A stretch of 7,270 nt of DNA from Planctomycetaceae bacterium. GTDB taxonomy: Bacteria; Planctomycetota; Planctomycetia; Planctomycetales; Planctomycetaceae. Below are positions 1 through 7,127 of the stretch, piece by piece. The notes below the pieces were generated by a model, which was not told the origin of the DNA, did not search any database, and worked only from the letters and a program-made list of their open reading frames with translations. Made by a program: the position numbers and the translations under genes. The DNA lies in the NCBI GenBank assembly GCA_016765335.1, contig JAESQE010000095.1, positions 12,367 to 19,636 of the forward strand. The letters are read 5' to 3'. Every line of letters starts with the position of its first letter. The stretch's first letter is position 1.

Positions 1-1150
1 CAATTTGCAACTGATTCTGAGACGTGGGCGGAATAATCTGTGCATCTTTAATCAGACCTTTTTCATCAACAGCATACCGATGATACAAAATGCCGCGTGG
101 AGCTTCGGTCGCCGCGCAGCCTTCTCCAGATTGATACTCATAAGAAACTTTCGAAGGGCTGGGGCAAGGGGCATCACGCAGGATATCCAAAGCTTCTTCA
201 TACGCATGAACCACTTCCAGACTGCGAGCAATAATCGACATGAAGATGTTCGTGCACGAAGAATCGAAATTCAATTCATCAGCCAGTCGCTTTGCGGTCG
301 GCGACAAACGATCTCTATTAAGACTAATCCTGGCCAACGGGCCAACCAGATAACTGGAATGATCATCGACGCGAGCTGCTTGCAAAGCGGTCGAATGAGG
401 CACCTGATATTCTCGGAATTCCTGCTCGAACCGATCCACCGAAATTGCAGATCGTTTATTGGATGCAATTTCACCCTCATTCATCGGATACTCATCAGGA
501 TGCGATAATGAGATCATTTCGTAATCGTGTTGAAAGTCGGGAAAATCGAATCCTGCGACCCAGCGAGTTGCTTCAACAGCCGCTTGCAGTCCCCATTCAA
601 AATCGGGAATCAATTCTTGTAAACGTTGTTTTGAAGGAGATCGATAGAAACCACCAATAGCCGTGTTGACCGGATGAACCGAACGTCCGCCCAAAACATC
701 CAGTAATTGATTACCATGCTTTTTGAGTCGCAAGCCTCGCTTGAGTTCATCGGGATAAGACTGCCCCATCTCCAGACCGCTTGCACATCCCAGAAAGTCC
801 GGAGCGTGCAGCAGGTGAATATGCAAAACATGACTTTCAATCCATTCCCCGCAATACATTAATCTGCGAAGTCGGCGGGTTTCTGGAGAAACGCGAATCT
901 TCAACGCGTTTTCGATCGCATGCACAGAACTCATCTGGTAGGCGACCGGACAGATACCGCAAATTCGGGCAGTGATGTCCGGGACTTCCTCGATAGATCG
1001 TTCACGTAAAAATGCTTCGAAATAACGCGGTGGCTCATAAATGTTAAGCTCGACGGATTCAATCACATCGCCAGCCAGCCGGATATGCAACGCTCCTTCC
1101 CCTTCAACCCGGGAGAGAGCTTCCACTTTTATTGATCGTGTCTTGGACAT
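1..1150 (-). CDS. hydA: [NiFe] hydrogenase alpha (large, catalytic) subunit, group 3b type; 3' end cut by window edge
   Basis: I translated the minus strand by hand from the ATG at 1150-1148; the frame stays open to base 2, giving 383 residues. The protein begins [20 protein letters not shown], the typical N-terminus of a [NiFe] large subunit. The L1 motif RICGIC (residues 62-67, bases 950-967) supplies the first Cys pair, C64 and C67, for the NiFe(CN)2CO site. Near the edge, residues 344-353 read GCAATEAPRG, followed by an IIPPTSQN stretch, both conserved in this family. The second Cys pair (DPCxxCxxH) should lie just outside; about 40 residues are missing compared with the usual length of roughly 425. 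There is no signal peptide, so it is cytoplasmic. Its ATG shares one base with the hydD stop (TAATG), and no good Shine-Dalgarno is seen, so translation is probably coupled. Role: reversible H2 activation with HydD. Subclass 3b rests on the hydBGDA neighbours. Very sure of family. The symbols follow Pyrococcus usage and are unrelated to FeFe-hydrogenase HydA/HydG. Confidence 0.96.
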   Translation of the reverse strand, partial: MSKTRSIKVEALSRVEGEGALHIRLAGDVIESVELNIYEPPRYFEAFLRERSIEEVPDITARICGICPVAYQMSSVHAIENALKIRVSPETRRLRRLMYCGEWIESHVLHIHLLHAPDFLGCASGLEMGQSYPDELKRGLRLKKHGNQLLDVLGGRSVHPVNTAIGGFYRSPSKQRLQELIPDFEWGLQAAVEATRWVAGFDFPDFQHDYEMISLSHPDEYPMNEGEIASNKRSAISVDRFEQEFREYQVPHSTALQAARVDDHSSYLVGPLARISLNRDRLSPTAKRLADELNFDSSCTNIFMSIIARSLEVVHAYEEALDILRDAPCPSPSKVSYEYQSGEGCAATEAPRGILYHRYAVDEKGLIKDAQIIPPTSQNQLQI

Positions 1151-1968
1151 TATTCGTCTGTGTAATCCTGCTCATTGGAAAGCCGATTTCCTTCCTCCCG
1201 GAAGGCAGGTGCATCGGCGTTAAAGTTTCGTAACAAGGGAACCAGTTCGGATTTGCTGACGTCATGCTCCAGCAGCCAGTTGCTAAGTCCAGACGCATTC
1301 GCCTGAGCAGCCGGGCCGAAGCAACCGTAACATCCACGATTATACTCAGGGCACAATCCGCCGCAACCAGCTTGCGTAATTGGTCCCAGACAGGGGATCC
1401 CGCGTGAGACCGTCACGCAAACCGTTCCACTTCGCTTACACTCCATGCAAACCGAGTGCCTGGGAAAACGCGGTTTGCGACCTTGCAAGACATCCTGAAT
1501 CAACTCAACGAGCTGGTTCTTATTCACGGGGCAGCCACGAAGTTCGAAGTCGACCTGCACATGATCGGAAATCGCGGTCGATGTTGCCAGCGTTTCGAGG
1601 TATTCGGGATTCGGATAAACTATCCGCTGGAATTCTTCATGATCGCCCCAGTTCCGTAACGCCTGAATCCCACCTGCGGTCGCACAGGCTCCGATGGTGA
1701 CCAGATAACGAGATTGTTTGCGGATCTCCTGAATTCGAACTTGATCCTTCGGCGTTGTGATCGATCCTTCCACCAGCGTCAAATCATAAGGACCAGGTGT
1801 GACTCGGCTACTGGCTTCAAGAAAGTGAGAAATTTCGACCGCTTCACCGATCGCAATCAAATCCTCTTCAGCATTGAGTAACGAAAGCTGACATCCATCG
1901 CATGAAGCAAATTTGAACACAGCCAGCTTTGGCTTCTTTTTTACGTTTGGGGTCTGTTCTGTTTCCAT
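1150..1968 (-). CDS. hydD: [NiFe] hydrogenase delta (small) subunit, Fe-S electron relay
   Basis: This 272-residue protein is the small subunit that carries electrons from the NiFe site to the diaphorase module. It starts at ATG 1968 and ends with TAA at 1152-1150. The proximal 4Fe-4S site is recognisable as CDGC (C23, C26), IGACAT (C94) and RGCPVNK (C146). A VEGSITTP motif lies at residues 66-73. The C-terminal half adds C174 and C177 (CMEC), C184, C193, C202, C206, C213 and C216, enough for the two further clusters expected in the group 3 small subunit. It lacks a Tat signal and a C-terminal membrane helix, so this is a soluble cytoplasmic enzyme, unlike uptake hydrogenases of groups 1 and 2. 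The gene starts two bases after the hydG stop (TAACAATG), with a weak AAGGGG upstream, and overlaps hydA by one base. Also called hyhS. Family certain; NAD(P) coupling is inferred from its neighbours. Confidence 0.96.
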   Translation of the reverse strand: METEQTPNVKKKPKLAVFKFASCDGCQLSLLNAEEDLIAIGEAVEISHFLEASSRVTPGPYDLTLVEGSITTPKDQVRIQEIRKQSRYLVTIGACATAGGIQALRNWGDHEEFQRIVYPNPEYLETLATSTAISDHVQVDFELRGCPVNKNQLVELIQDVLQGRKPRFPRHSVCMECKRSGTVCVTVSRGIPCLGPITQAGCGGLCPEYNRGCYGCFGPAAQANASGLSNWLLEHDVSKSELVPLLRNFNADAPAFREEGNRLSNEQDYTDE

Positions 1969-1970
1969 TG

Positions 1971-2831
1971 TTACAGCCCCTTGATTTTCAGGTAAGAGGC
2001 AATTTTATCGTAACGCAAAACCGGGCCATCTTTGCAGATGAATGCTGGGCCAAACTGGCAGTGTCCGCAGTGACCGATTGCGCAGTTCATATTTCGTTCC
2101 ATACTCAGCCAGATGTTTTCAGCAGGAATATTCCGCTCCGTTGCAGCCTTGGCTGTGTACCACATCATCATTTCTGGACCACACATCATTACGGTTGTTG
2201 TCGCAGGATCGGAAATTTCTATCCTGTTAACAAGTAACGGAACGACCCCTACGTTTCCGGACCATTGAGATGTCGCGCGGTCTACCGTTAAACGCAGTTC
2301 CGCCCCGGCTGCTTTCCAAAGATTATATTGCTGCCCATAAAGCAATTGATCCGGGCTACGGGCACCTGCCAAAATGGAGATGCGTCTGTACCGGGAACTT
2401 TGCTGGACCGCTGTTTCAATTGCAGAGCAAATCGGTGCGAATCCAAGTCCCCCTGCAATCAAAACAAGATGACCATCCCGAGCTGTTTCCATCGGCCAGC
2501 CTTGTCCAAAAGGCCCACGCAGTCCCAGCTCATCCCCCACAACGAGTCGAGACAATGCCCGTGTCACATTCCCAGCTGCTCGAACCGTATGGAGTAACTC
2601 GTTGTTTTCTGGATCGTAACCGCTAACCGAAATTGCAGACTCACCATATCCTGGAAGATACAACATGTTGAACTGTCCCGGTTCAACAGTAAACGAATTC
2701 CCGACCGCCTGATCAACAAATTTCAGACGGTAGGTCATAACCCCTGGAATCTCCGCTTTGACAGACACAATTCGAACCGAATGCGTCTGCCAGGGAGAAA
2801 CAGATTTTACTGCCGACAATTCTACTACCAA
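1971..2831 (-). CDS. hydG: Hydrogenase gamma subunit, FAD/NAD(P)-binding 2Fe-2S oxidoreductase
   Basis: This 286-residue flavoprotein links the hydrogenase to NAD(P)(H). It belongs to the ferredoxin-NADP reductase-like family (with dihydroorotate dehydrogenase electron-transfer subunit PyrK and sulfhydrogenase gamma). The N-terminal barrel (about residues 15-115) holds the flavin-binding segment [20 protein letters not shown]. The nucleotide-binding domain follows, with GGLGFAP (127-133) and MMCGPEMMM (215-223). The C-terminus has a 2Fe-2S site, C250-x4-C255-x2-C258-x7-C266. The start is a TTG at 2831-2829, chosen because GAGG (2840-2843) sits eight bases upstream and the next residues fit the family; an internal start would cut into the barrel. 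The stop TAA is at 1973-1971. It follows hydB by 77 bp, the only sizeable gap in the cluster. Whether NADP or NAD is preferred cannot be read from the sequence by eye; characterised group 3b enzymes mostly use NADP. Also called hyhG. Confidence 0.94.
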   Translation of the reverse strand: MVVELSAVKSVSPWQTHSVRIVSVKAEIPGVMTYRLKFVDQAVGNSFTVEPGQFNMLYLPGYGESAISVSGYDPENNELLHTVRAAGNVTRALSRLVVGDELGLRGPFGQGWPMETARDGHLVLIAGGLGFAPICSAIETAVQQSSRYRRISILAGARSPDQLLYGQQYNLWKAAGAELRLTVDRATSQWSGNVGVVPLLVNRIEISDPATTTVMMCGPEMMMWYTAKAATERNIPAENIWLSMERNMNCAIGHCGHCQFGPAFICKDGPVLRYDKIASYLKIKGL

Positions 2832-2908
2832 AATAAATTCCTCTTACGTTCAGTTTCGTATCTCAAATGATCTCTAACGCCTAACGCCCAATCCCTAATG
2901 CCTATTCC
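2832..2908 (-). other. hydB-hydG intergenic spacer with hydG ribosome binding site
   Basis: This 77-bp spacer is the only gap above a few bases inside the cluster. Its hydB-proximal part is heptanucleotide repeat. Its hydG-proximal part is A/T-rich and carries AAGAGGAA, with GAGG at 2840-2843 eight bases before the TTG start of hydG. I see no stem-loop with a T-tract, so no intrinsic terminator is supported, and no convincing promoter. hydG is therefore most likely transcribed from upstream. Confidence 0.6.
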
Positions 2909-2923
2909 CTATTCCCTATTCCC
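2875..2923 (-). repeat. Degenerate tandem heptanucleotide array, 7 units
   Basis: Read on the minus strand, seven head-to-tail 7-base units run without interruption: GGGAATA three times, then GGCATTA, GGGATTG, and GGCGTTA twice. All units share GG at positions 1-2 and T at position 6. The first two units overlap the end of hydB, encoding its last four residues (GNRE) and its TAG stop; the rest fill the spacer before hydG. Because 7 is not a multiple of 3, the reading frame shifts with each unit and a TAG soon appears. It resembles the short tandemly repeated heptamers known from cyanobacterial genomes; that kinship is only by pattern. Confidence 0.85.
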
Positions 2924-4015
2924 TCGAATCGCAGCAACTTCCTCTGTTAAATCGATACCAACCGGACACCACGTAATACAACGCCCGCATCCCACGCAGC
3001 CTGATTGATCAAACTGATCGTGCCAGGTTGCCAATTTGTGAGTCAGCCATTGGCGATAACGGGACCGCACATCATCACGTACGATGGCACCGTTCTGATA
3101 ACTGAAGTCGATATCAAAACAGGAATCCCAATTTCGCTGACGTTCGATGTTGTCTCCCGTAAGATCGCTGACTTCTTCGACAGTAGTACAAAAGCATGTC
3201 GGACAAACCATTGTACAATTCGCGCAGGAAAGGCATCGTTGAGCAGTTTCTGCCCAGCGATCATGATCCAGATTCGCCAATAAATCTTCACGAAGATTGA
3301 CCGGATTCATCGTCTTACTGATTTGGTCAACCGCTTGTTGCTGAAGTTTTTGCTCCTGATCGAGATCGGCTGTTGTGACTGGAGAACTCGGCAGGTCGCG
3401 CAGTATCTTCTCGCCTTTTTCACTTCCCGCTTCAATCACAAAGGCGTCAGCCAATTCTGTTAAAGCCAAGTCAAAGCCGTTATTGCAGCGGGGGCCGGTC
3501 CCCATGGAAGTGCAAAAACAAGTGGAGGCAGCCATCGTGCAGTTGACTGCGACAATCAACGCAGACTCTCGCCGCTTAGCATACAGAGGATCGACATAAG
3601 CACCTTCCAGAAAGACCCGATCCTGCACCCGCATCGCAGCGATTTCGCAGGCACGCACACCGATGAAGGCATATTTTTCATCGACATTTTCGATCGCTTC
3701 AAATTCCCATCGTTGCCCATCACGCGTTGCAGTCGCGACAAGTTGCCGGGGGGGATACAGATATTGTTTCAATGATCGAGGCCCAACCACATAGCCAAAA
3801 TACGCGTCATCGTCTCGTTTTTTTAGACGATACTGGCCTGGAGCTTGCAGGTCCGTCCAACCACGAGGCAAATCCTCAATAGATTCAATTTCGTCATAGA
3901 CGATGGCTTCCTGATCAATCTTCGGACCAATGACCAAATAACCCGCAGTCTTCAATGCAAGGATTAAATCCTGTAAGCCCTGCTTGGGAAGCAAGTATTT
4001 GTTTTCACTTTCCAT
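2909..4015 (-). CDS. hydB: Hydrogenase beta subunit, 4Fe-4S dicluster electron-transfer protein
   Basis: The product is 368 residues from ATG 4015-4013, or 369 if the adjacent GTG at 4018-4016 is used; positions below count from the GTG. The GTG abuts GGAGG (4019-4023) with no spacing, so the ATG is preferred. It resembles sulfhydrogenase beta and anaerobic sulfite reductase subunit A. The C-terminal part holds two ferredoxin-type 4Fe-4S motifs, C262-x2-C265-x2-C268-x3-C272-P and C341-x2-C344-x2-C347-x3-C351-P. The central region has conserved-looking cysteines at C124, C160, C167, C169 and C178, as is usual in this subunit family. Its role is to pass electrons between HydG and HydD. The ATG shares one base with the stop of the cNMP-domain gene (TGATG), suggesting coupled translation. 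The last four residues and TAG stop lie inside a heptanucleotide array, so the native C-terminus has been rewritten by the repeat. Also called hyhB. Function is firm by family and context. Confidence 0.93.
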   Translation of the reverse strand: MESENKYLLPKQGLQDLILALKTAGYLVIGPKIDQEAIVYDEIESIEDLPRGWTDLQAPGQYRLKKRDDDAYFGYVVGPRSLKQYLYPPRQLVATATRDGQRWEFEAIENVDEKYAFIGVRACEIAAMRVQDRVFLEGAYVDPLYAKRRESALIVAVNCTMAASTCFCTSMGTGPRCNNGFDLALTELADAFVIEAGSEKGEKILRDLPSSPVTTADLDQEQKLQQQAVDQISKTMNPVNLREDLLANLDHDRWAETAQRCLSCANCTMVCPTCFCTTVEEVSDLTGDNIERQRNWDSCFDIDFSYQNGAIVRDDVRSRYRQWLTHKLATWHDQFDQSGCVGCGRCITWCPVGIDLTEEVAAIRGNRE

Positions 4016-4503
4016 CACCCTCCCGATCCTTCGTAAGTGGTTGTTTCTTCAAAAAGATCCAGCAGTTGCAGTCTTGTTGCAACAAGACGCTTGGCATAGG
4101 CCCCCGCTATTTTTTTCATCACGCGATATCCAAGCTCGGAGTTCTGTTCGCATAACTCCATTAGTTCCTTAGCATCAATACTGATGGCAAGCCCATCCTC
4201 TAATGCAATCGCACGAGCGGTCATGACCTGATCCTCAAACAACGGAGAAAATCCCAGCAATTCCCCCGCTCCGATGGTGAGAATCGGGATTTCTCCTCGT
4301 CCTGGTACATTCATTTCCAATCGTATTGTTCCCTGGCAGATAACATAAACACAATCGTGCCTGCTCCCCTGTTCAAACAAAACCGAACCTGATGTGATCG
4401 GAACTTTCCTGCCGATTGCTGCCAACGCATTAATTAACGACTCTGATAAATCATCTGTAAAGAAATGATCTTCGAGGAGATTCTGAAATTCTAAACTATC
4501 CAT
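4015..4503 (-). CDS. Stand-alone cyclic-nucleotide-binding-domain protein (Crp/Fnr-like sensor domain, no HTH)
   Basis: The 162-residue product has one cNMP-binding beta-roll (about residues 10-110) with the usual landmarks: G39-S-VLFEQG, VYVICQGTIRLE (residues 52-63) and GAGELLGFSPLF (78-89). A C-terminal helix follows (about 113-150), comparable to the Crp dimer helix, and the chain ends in a short acidic, Gly-rich tail. A normal Crp/Fnr protein has about 60-70 more residues forming a winged helix-turn-helix; this one has none, so it should not bind DNA by itself. The phosphate-anchoring Arg-Ser of CRP aligns with Q92-V93 in my by-eye alignment, while E81 and an Arg (R97) remain; canonical cAMP binding is doubtful. 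It sits between ppsA and hydB with one-base overlaps on both sides (TAATG, TGATG). It could be a protein-level regulator of PpsA or the hydrogenase, but no function is proven. Only a weak GGGCGG precedes its ATG. Confidence 0.9.
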   Translation of the reverse strand: MDSLEFQNLLEDHFFTDDLSESLINALAAIGRKVPITSGSVLFEQGSRHDCVYVICQGTIRLEMNVPGRGEIPILTIGAGELLGFSPLFEDQVMTARAIALEDGLAISIDAKELMELCEQNSELGYRVMKKIAGAYAKRLVATRLQLLDLFEETTTYEGSGG

Positions 4504-6923
4504 TATTTTGTCCGCCCAAGTCGCTTTTCGACAGCCAATACGTGTTCCGTTGTTTTGAGCACCGTATCCGGAGTCAGACTCATCGAATCGATTCCAATTT
4601 CAACCAGAAACTCCGCCATCTCCGGATAATCCGAGGGGGCTTGGCCGCATATCCCCGAATGACGACCATTCCGCCTGGCTCCTTCTACCGCCAGGCGAAT
4701 CATTTTTTTGACACCCGGATCCCGTTCATCAAAATCAAAGGCGACAATAGCGGAGTCACGATCTACTCCCAATGTCAGTTGTGTCAAATCATTCGAACCG
4801 ATGGAAAATCCATCAAACAACTTTGCAAACTCATCAATCAGTATGACATTATTGGGGATTTCACACATCACGTAGATTTCGAGACCATTTTTACCACGAC
4901 TCAATCCCTGCTCAGCCATCACATCGAGTACTTTTTGCCCTTCTTCAATGCGTCTACAAAATGGGATCATCAGCTTGACGTTCGTCAGGCCCATCTCATC
5001 GCGGACTCGTTTCATCGCTGCACATTCCAGGACAAATCCCTCGGCGTAAGCAGGATGAGTGTAGCGTGAGGCCCCTCGGAAACCAATCATTGGATTGTCT
5101 TCTTTCGCTTCAAACGACCGGCCTCCCAGCAGGGACGCGTACTCGTTCGTTTTGAAATCAGACATCCTCACAACGACCGGTTTGGGATAAAATGCAGCAG
5201 CAATTGTCCCTACCCCTTCAGAGAGTCGCTGAATAAAGAACTGTGATGCACTGTCGTAGTTGCTGACTAACTTGGCAATCTCTGCTCGTTCGGATTCATC
5301 TTCAATTCGCTCAGGATGCAACAAGGCCATCGGATGCACCTTGATATATTCATTGATGATAAACTCCATACGTGCCAGGCCAACGCCATCATTGGGCAGA
5401 AAACTGGTTTTGAATGCTAGCTCGGGATTCCCCAGATTGATCATAATTTTAGTAATCGGTCGCGAAAACTGTTTCAAATTAGTTTTGATGATCTCGTAGG
5501 GAATTTCCCCGGCATAGACACGACCAACATCTCCCTGGGCACAAGAAACGGTTAGCAGATCGCCAGTCTTTATTACTGAAGTTGCATCTTCTGCTCCCAC
5601 GACAGCTGGCTTGCCCAGTTCACGAGAGATGATCGCTGCATGGCAAGTTCGACCGCCTCGGTTTGTCACAATCGCAGCGGCTCTTTTCGTCACCGGTTCC
5701 CAATCGGGGGTTGTCGTGTCCGAAACGAGAACTTCGCCTTCCTGGAATTCAGACAAATTCTCCCGACTCGAAATTACTCTCGCTCTTCCCGATGCGATTC
5801 TCGTCCCAACAGAACGTCCTTTGGTTAGAAGTTCTCCTGTTTTTCCGGTCAATTGATACTCTTCCAGCACCGACTCATTTGTCTGCGAGGCGACGGTCTC
5901 CGGGCGTGCTTGCACTAGATACAATTCGCCATCCAGCCCATCTTTAGCCCATTCCATATCCATCGGCCGATGCTGACCAGCCTTCTTACTATAGTGTTTT
6001 TCAATTTTGATTGCGGCATCAGCTAACTTCAAAACATCGGCATCACTGATACAAAATCGATTCCGTTCCTCAGAAGCAGTAGGCACATTGCGAACTGATT
6101 CGCGTGTTCGCCCACTGGAATAAATCATTTTGATCTTTTTCTTGCCTAACGTCCTTCGCAGCACTGTTCGATATCCTTTTTCGAACGTTGGCTTGTGCAC
6201 GTAAAACTCATCTGGATCAACTGTTCCCTGCACGACATTCTCGCCCAGACCATAGGCACCGGTAATAAAGACTACATCACGAAATCCGGTTTCGGTATCC
6301 AGAGAAAACATCACTCCAGAAGCAGCCAAATCGGAACGTACCATTTTCATTACGCCGACCGATAACCCAACATCGAAATGATCAAAGCCTTGATCGATCC
6401 GGTAATGAACCGCGCGGTCAGTATACAGACTTGCAAAGCACCGCCTGCACGCATCAAGATATTCAGCTTCGCCCTTGATGTTTAAGTAAGTATCTTGCTG
6501 ACCGGCAAAACTGGCCGTCGGCAAGTCCTCGGCAGTGGCTGAACTACGAATAGCAAGACTCAATTCCCCGCCATATTCTTTGAGTAAACGATGGTAAGCT
6601 TCAAGCATCTGCTCTCGAAGATCCTCAGGTAGCGGCACCCCGTAAATTATTGATCGAGCCTGAGCAGCACGTTTCGCTAAATCTTCTACGTCAGATGGAT
6701 TCAGGCCCTCGATTGCTTTTCGCAGGGCCTTGCCGGCGCCATCTTGCTCAAGAAGATAGTAGTATGCCTGGGCGGTGATGGCAAAACCGTTGGGAACCTT
6801 GATCCCTTCGGTCATCAACTCCCGATACATTTCCGCGAGTGATGCATTCTTGCCACCCACCAATGGAATGTCATCGATTGTTAGCTCATTGAAAAATCGA
6901 ATAAAGCGTTTGCTTGCATCCAT
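4503..6923 (-). CDS. ppsA: Phosphoenolpyruvate synthase (pyruvate, water dikinase)
   Basis: The product is 806 residues from ATG 6923-6921. A GTG directly upstream (6926-6924) is possible but lies only three bases from GGAGG (6930-6934), against six for the ATG. Positions here count from the GTG. It catalyses ATP + pyruvate + water to PEP + AMP + phosphate in the cytoplasm. The N-terminal ATP-grasp region (about 15-345) has LVGGKNASL, IRSSATAEDLPTASFAGQQ and a PMDMEWAKDG to VQARPET ending. The swivelling phosphohistidine domain has GGRTCHAAI with catalytic H429. The C-terminal PEP/pyruvate barrel has VRMSDFKTNEY (R588), GFRGASRY (R617), GSNDLTQL (710-717) and the catalytic Cys in GICGQAPSD (C760). 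Length is normal for PpsA (about 800), and no key residue is missing. TAA at 4505-4503 overlaps the next ATG by one base. The linkage places gluconeogenic PEP formation in the same transcript as a hydrogenase. The alternative, pyruvate phosphate dikinase, is disfavoured by length and motif order. Confidence 0.97.
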   Translation of the reverse strand: MDASKRFIRFFNELTIDDIPLVGGKNASLAEMYRELMTEGIKVPNGFAITAQAYYYLLEQDGAGKALRKAIEGLNPSDVEDLAKRAAQARSIIYGVPLPEDLREQMLEAYHRLLKEYGGELSLAIRSSATAEDLPTASFAGQQDTYLNIKGEAEYLDACRRCFASLYTDRAVHYRIDQGFDHFDVGLSVGVMKMVRSDLAASGVMFSLDTETGFRDVVFITGAYGLGENVVQGTVDPDEFYVHKPTFEKGYRTVLRRTLGKKKIKMIYSSGRTRESVRNVPTASEERNRFCISDADVLKLADAAIKIEKHYSKKAGQHRPMDMEWAKDGLDGELYLVQARPETVASQTNESVLEEYQLTGKTGELLTKGRSVGTRIASGRARVISSRENLSEFQEGEVLVSDTTTPDWEPVTKRAAAIVTNRGGRTCHAAIISRELGKPAVVGAEDATSVIKTGDLLTVSCAQGDVGRVYAGEIPYEIIKTNLKQFSRPITKIMINLGNPELAFKTSFLPNDGVGLARMEFIINEYIKVHPMALLHPERIEDESERAEIAKLVSNYDSASQFFIQRLSEGVGTIAAAFYPKPVVVRMSDFKTNEYASLLGGRSFEAKEDNPMIGFRGASRYTHPAYAEGFVLECAAMKRVRDEMGLTNVKLMIPFCRRIEEGQKVLDVMAEQGLSRGKNGLEIYVMCEIPNNVILIDEFAKLFDGFSIGSNDLTQLTLGVDRDSAIVAFDFDERDPGVKKMIRLAVEGARRNGRHSGICGQAPSDYPEMAEFLVEIGIDSMSLTPDTVLKTTEHVLAVEKRLGRTK

Positions 6924-7051
6924 CACAGACCTCCCTTTGTAAGATTAACAGTTCTACAAATCGATTTTAAGAGGCGAACCACCCAGCTACCATTCTCCTG
7001 TTTTGACGCACCAAGTGCAAGTTGATGAGAGACTGCAAAACAAAATTGCAT
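6923..7051 (-). CDS. Possible 42-residue leader ORF overlapping the ppsA start (doubtful)
   Basis: An ATG at 7051-7049 opens a 42-codon frame that ends in TGA at 6925-6923, sharing bases with the GTGATG start region of ppsA. GGGGGAGG (7063-7070) lies eleven bases upstream, a little far. The predicted peptide starts MQFCFAVSHQLAL and ends LTKGGL, with its last codons being the ppsA ribosome binding site itself. The same frame is open further upstream to a TTG at 7216 (97 codons). I recognise no family, domain or membrane segment. The overlap copies the architecture of the other gene junctions, which is the only positive sign; it may equally be chance in an untranslated leader. Confidence 0.2.
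   Translation of the reverse strand: MQFCFAVSHQLALGASKQENGSWVVRLLKSICRTVNLTKGGL
6929..6937 (-). promoter_or_regulatory. Strong ribosome binding site of ppsA
   Basis: On the minus strand AAGGGAGGT matches the anti-Shine-Dalgarno very well. GGAGG ends six bases before the ATG at 6923 and three before the GTG at 6926, so the ATG is the better start. It is the strongest such site in the window, as expected for the first gene of a translationally coupled operon. Confidence 0.7.
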
Positions 7052-7055
7052 TCTA

Positions 7056-7095
7056 TTGGGTACCTCCCCCACACTAGCAGTTGGTGTATCCCCCC
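7056..7095. repeat. Imperfect C-rich direct repeat pair, 25-bp period
   Basis: On the plus strand TTGGGTACCTCCCCC (7056-7070) and TTGGTGTATCCCCCC (7081-7095) share TTGG, GTA and TCCCCC with small insertions. The starts are 25 bp apart, which is not an integral number of helical turns. They could be tandem protein sites, or simply C-runs that align by chance. Confidence 0.3.
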
Positions 7096-7110
7096 TGTGG
7101 GAACCGAGTC

Positions 7111-7127
7111 GACATGTTTTCCATGTC
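7111..7127. promoter_or_regulatory. Perfect inverted repeat GACATG-N5-CATGTC, candidate operator
   Basis: The 17-bp element has perfect 6-bp arms around TTTTC (plus strand) and begins 188 bp upstream of the ppsA ATG. The odd spacer and near one-and-a-half helical-turn length suit a dimeric regulator. The arms do not match the CRP (TGTGA) or FNR (TTGAT) half-sites. Function is inference; chance occurrence of 6-bp arms is possible. Confidence 0.35.

Noticed and set aside
1..60. hydA as a truncated or broken gene lacking the C-terminal Ni-binding cysteines
   Set aside because: The frame is intact up to the first base of the window; the missing motif would lie just outside, so this is an edge effect.
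5..508. Long plus-strand open frame opposite hydA
   Set aside because: It lies antisense to the well-supported large-subunit frame and its translation has no recognisable domain; it is a shadow of the coding strand.
2874..2923. CRISPR array or transcription terminator between hydB and hydG
   Set aside because: The units are contiguous 7-mers with no spacers, and there is no stem-loop followed by a T-tract.
4015..4503. Full Crp/Fnr transcription factor controlling the operon
   Set aside because: There is no room for and no sign of a helix-turn-helix; the frame ends at TGA, and the sequence after it is hydB in another frame with clear hydB homology, so it is not a simple frameshifted HTH.
4542..5069. 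175-codon plus-strand open frame opposite ppsA
   Set aside because: It is antisense to the conserved C-terminal catalytic barrel of PpsA, with no family resemblance.
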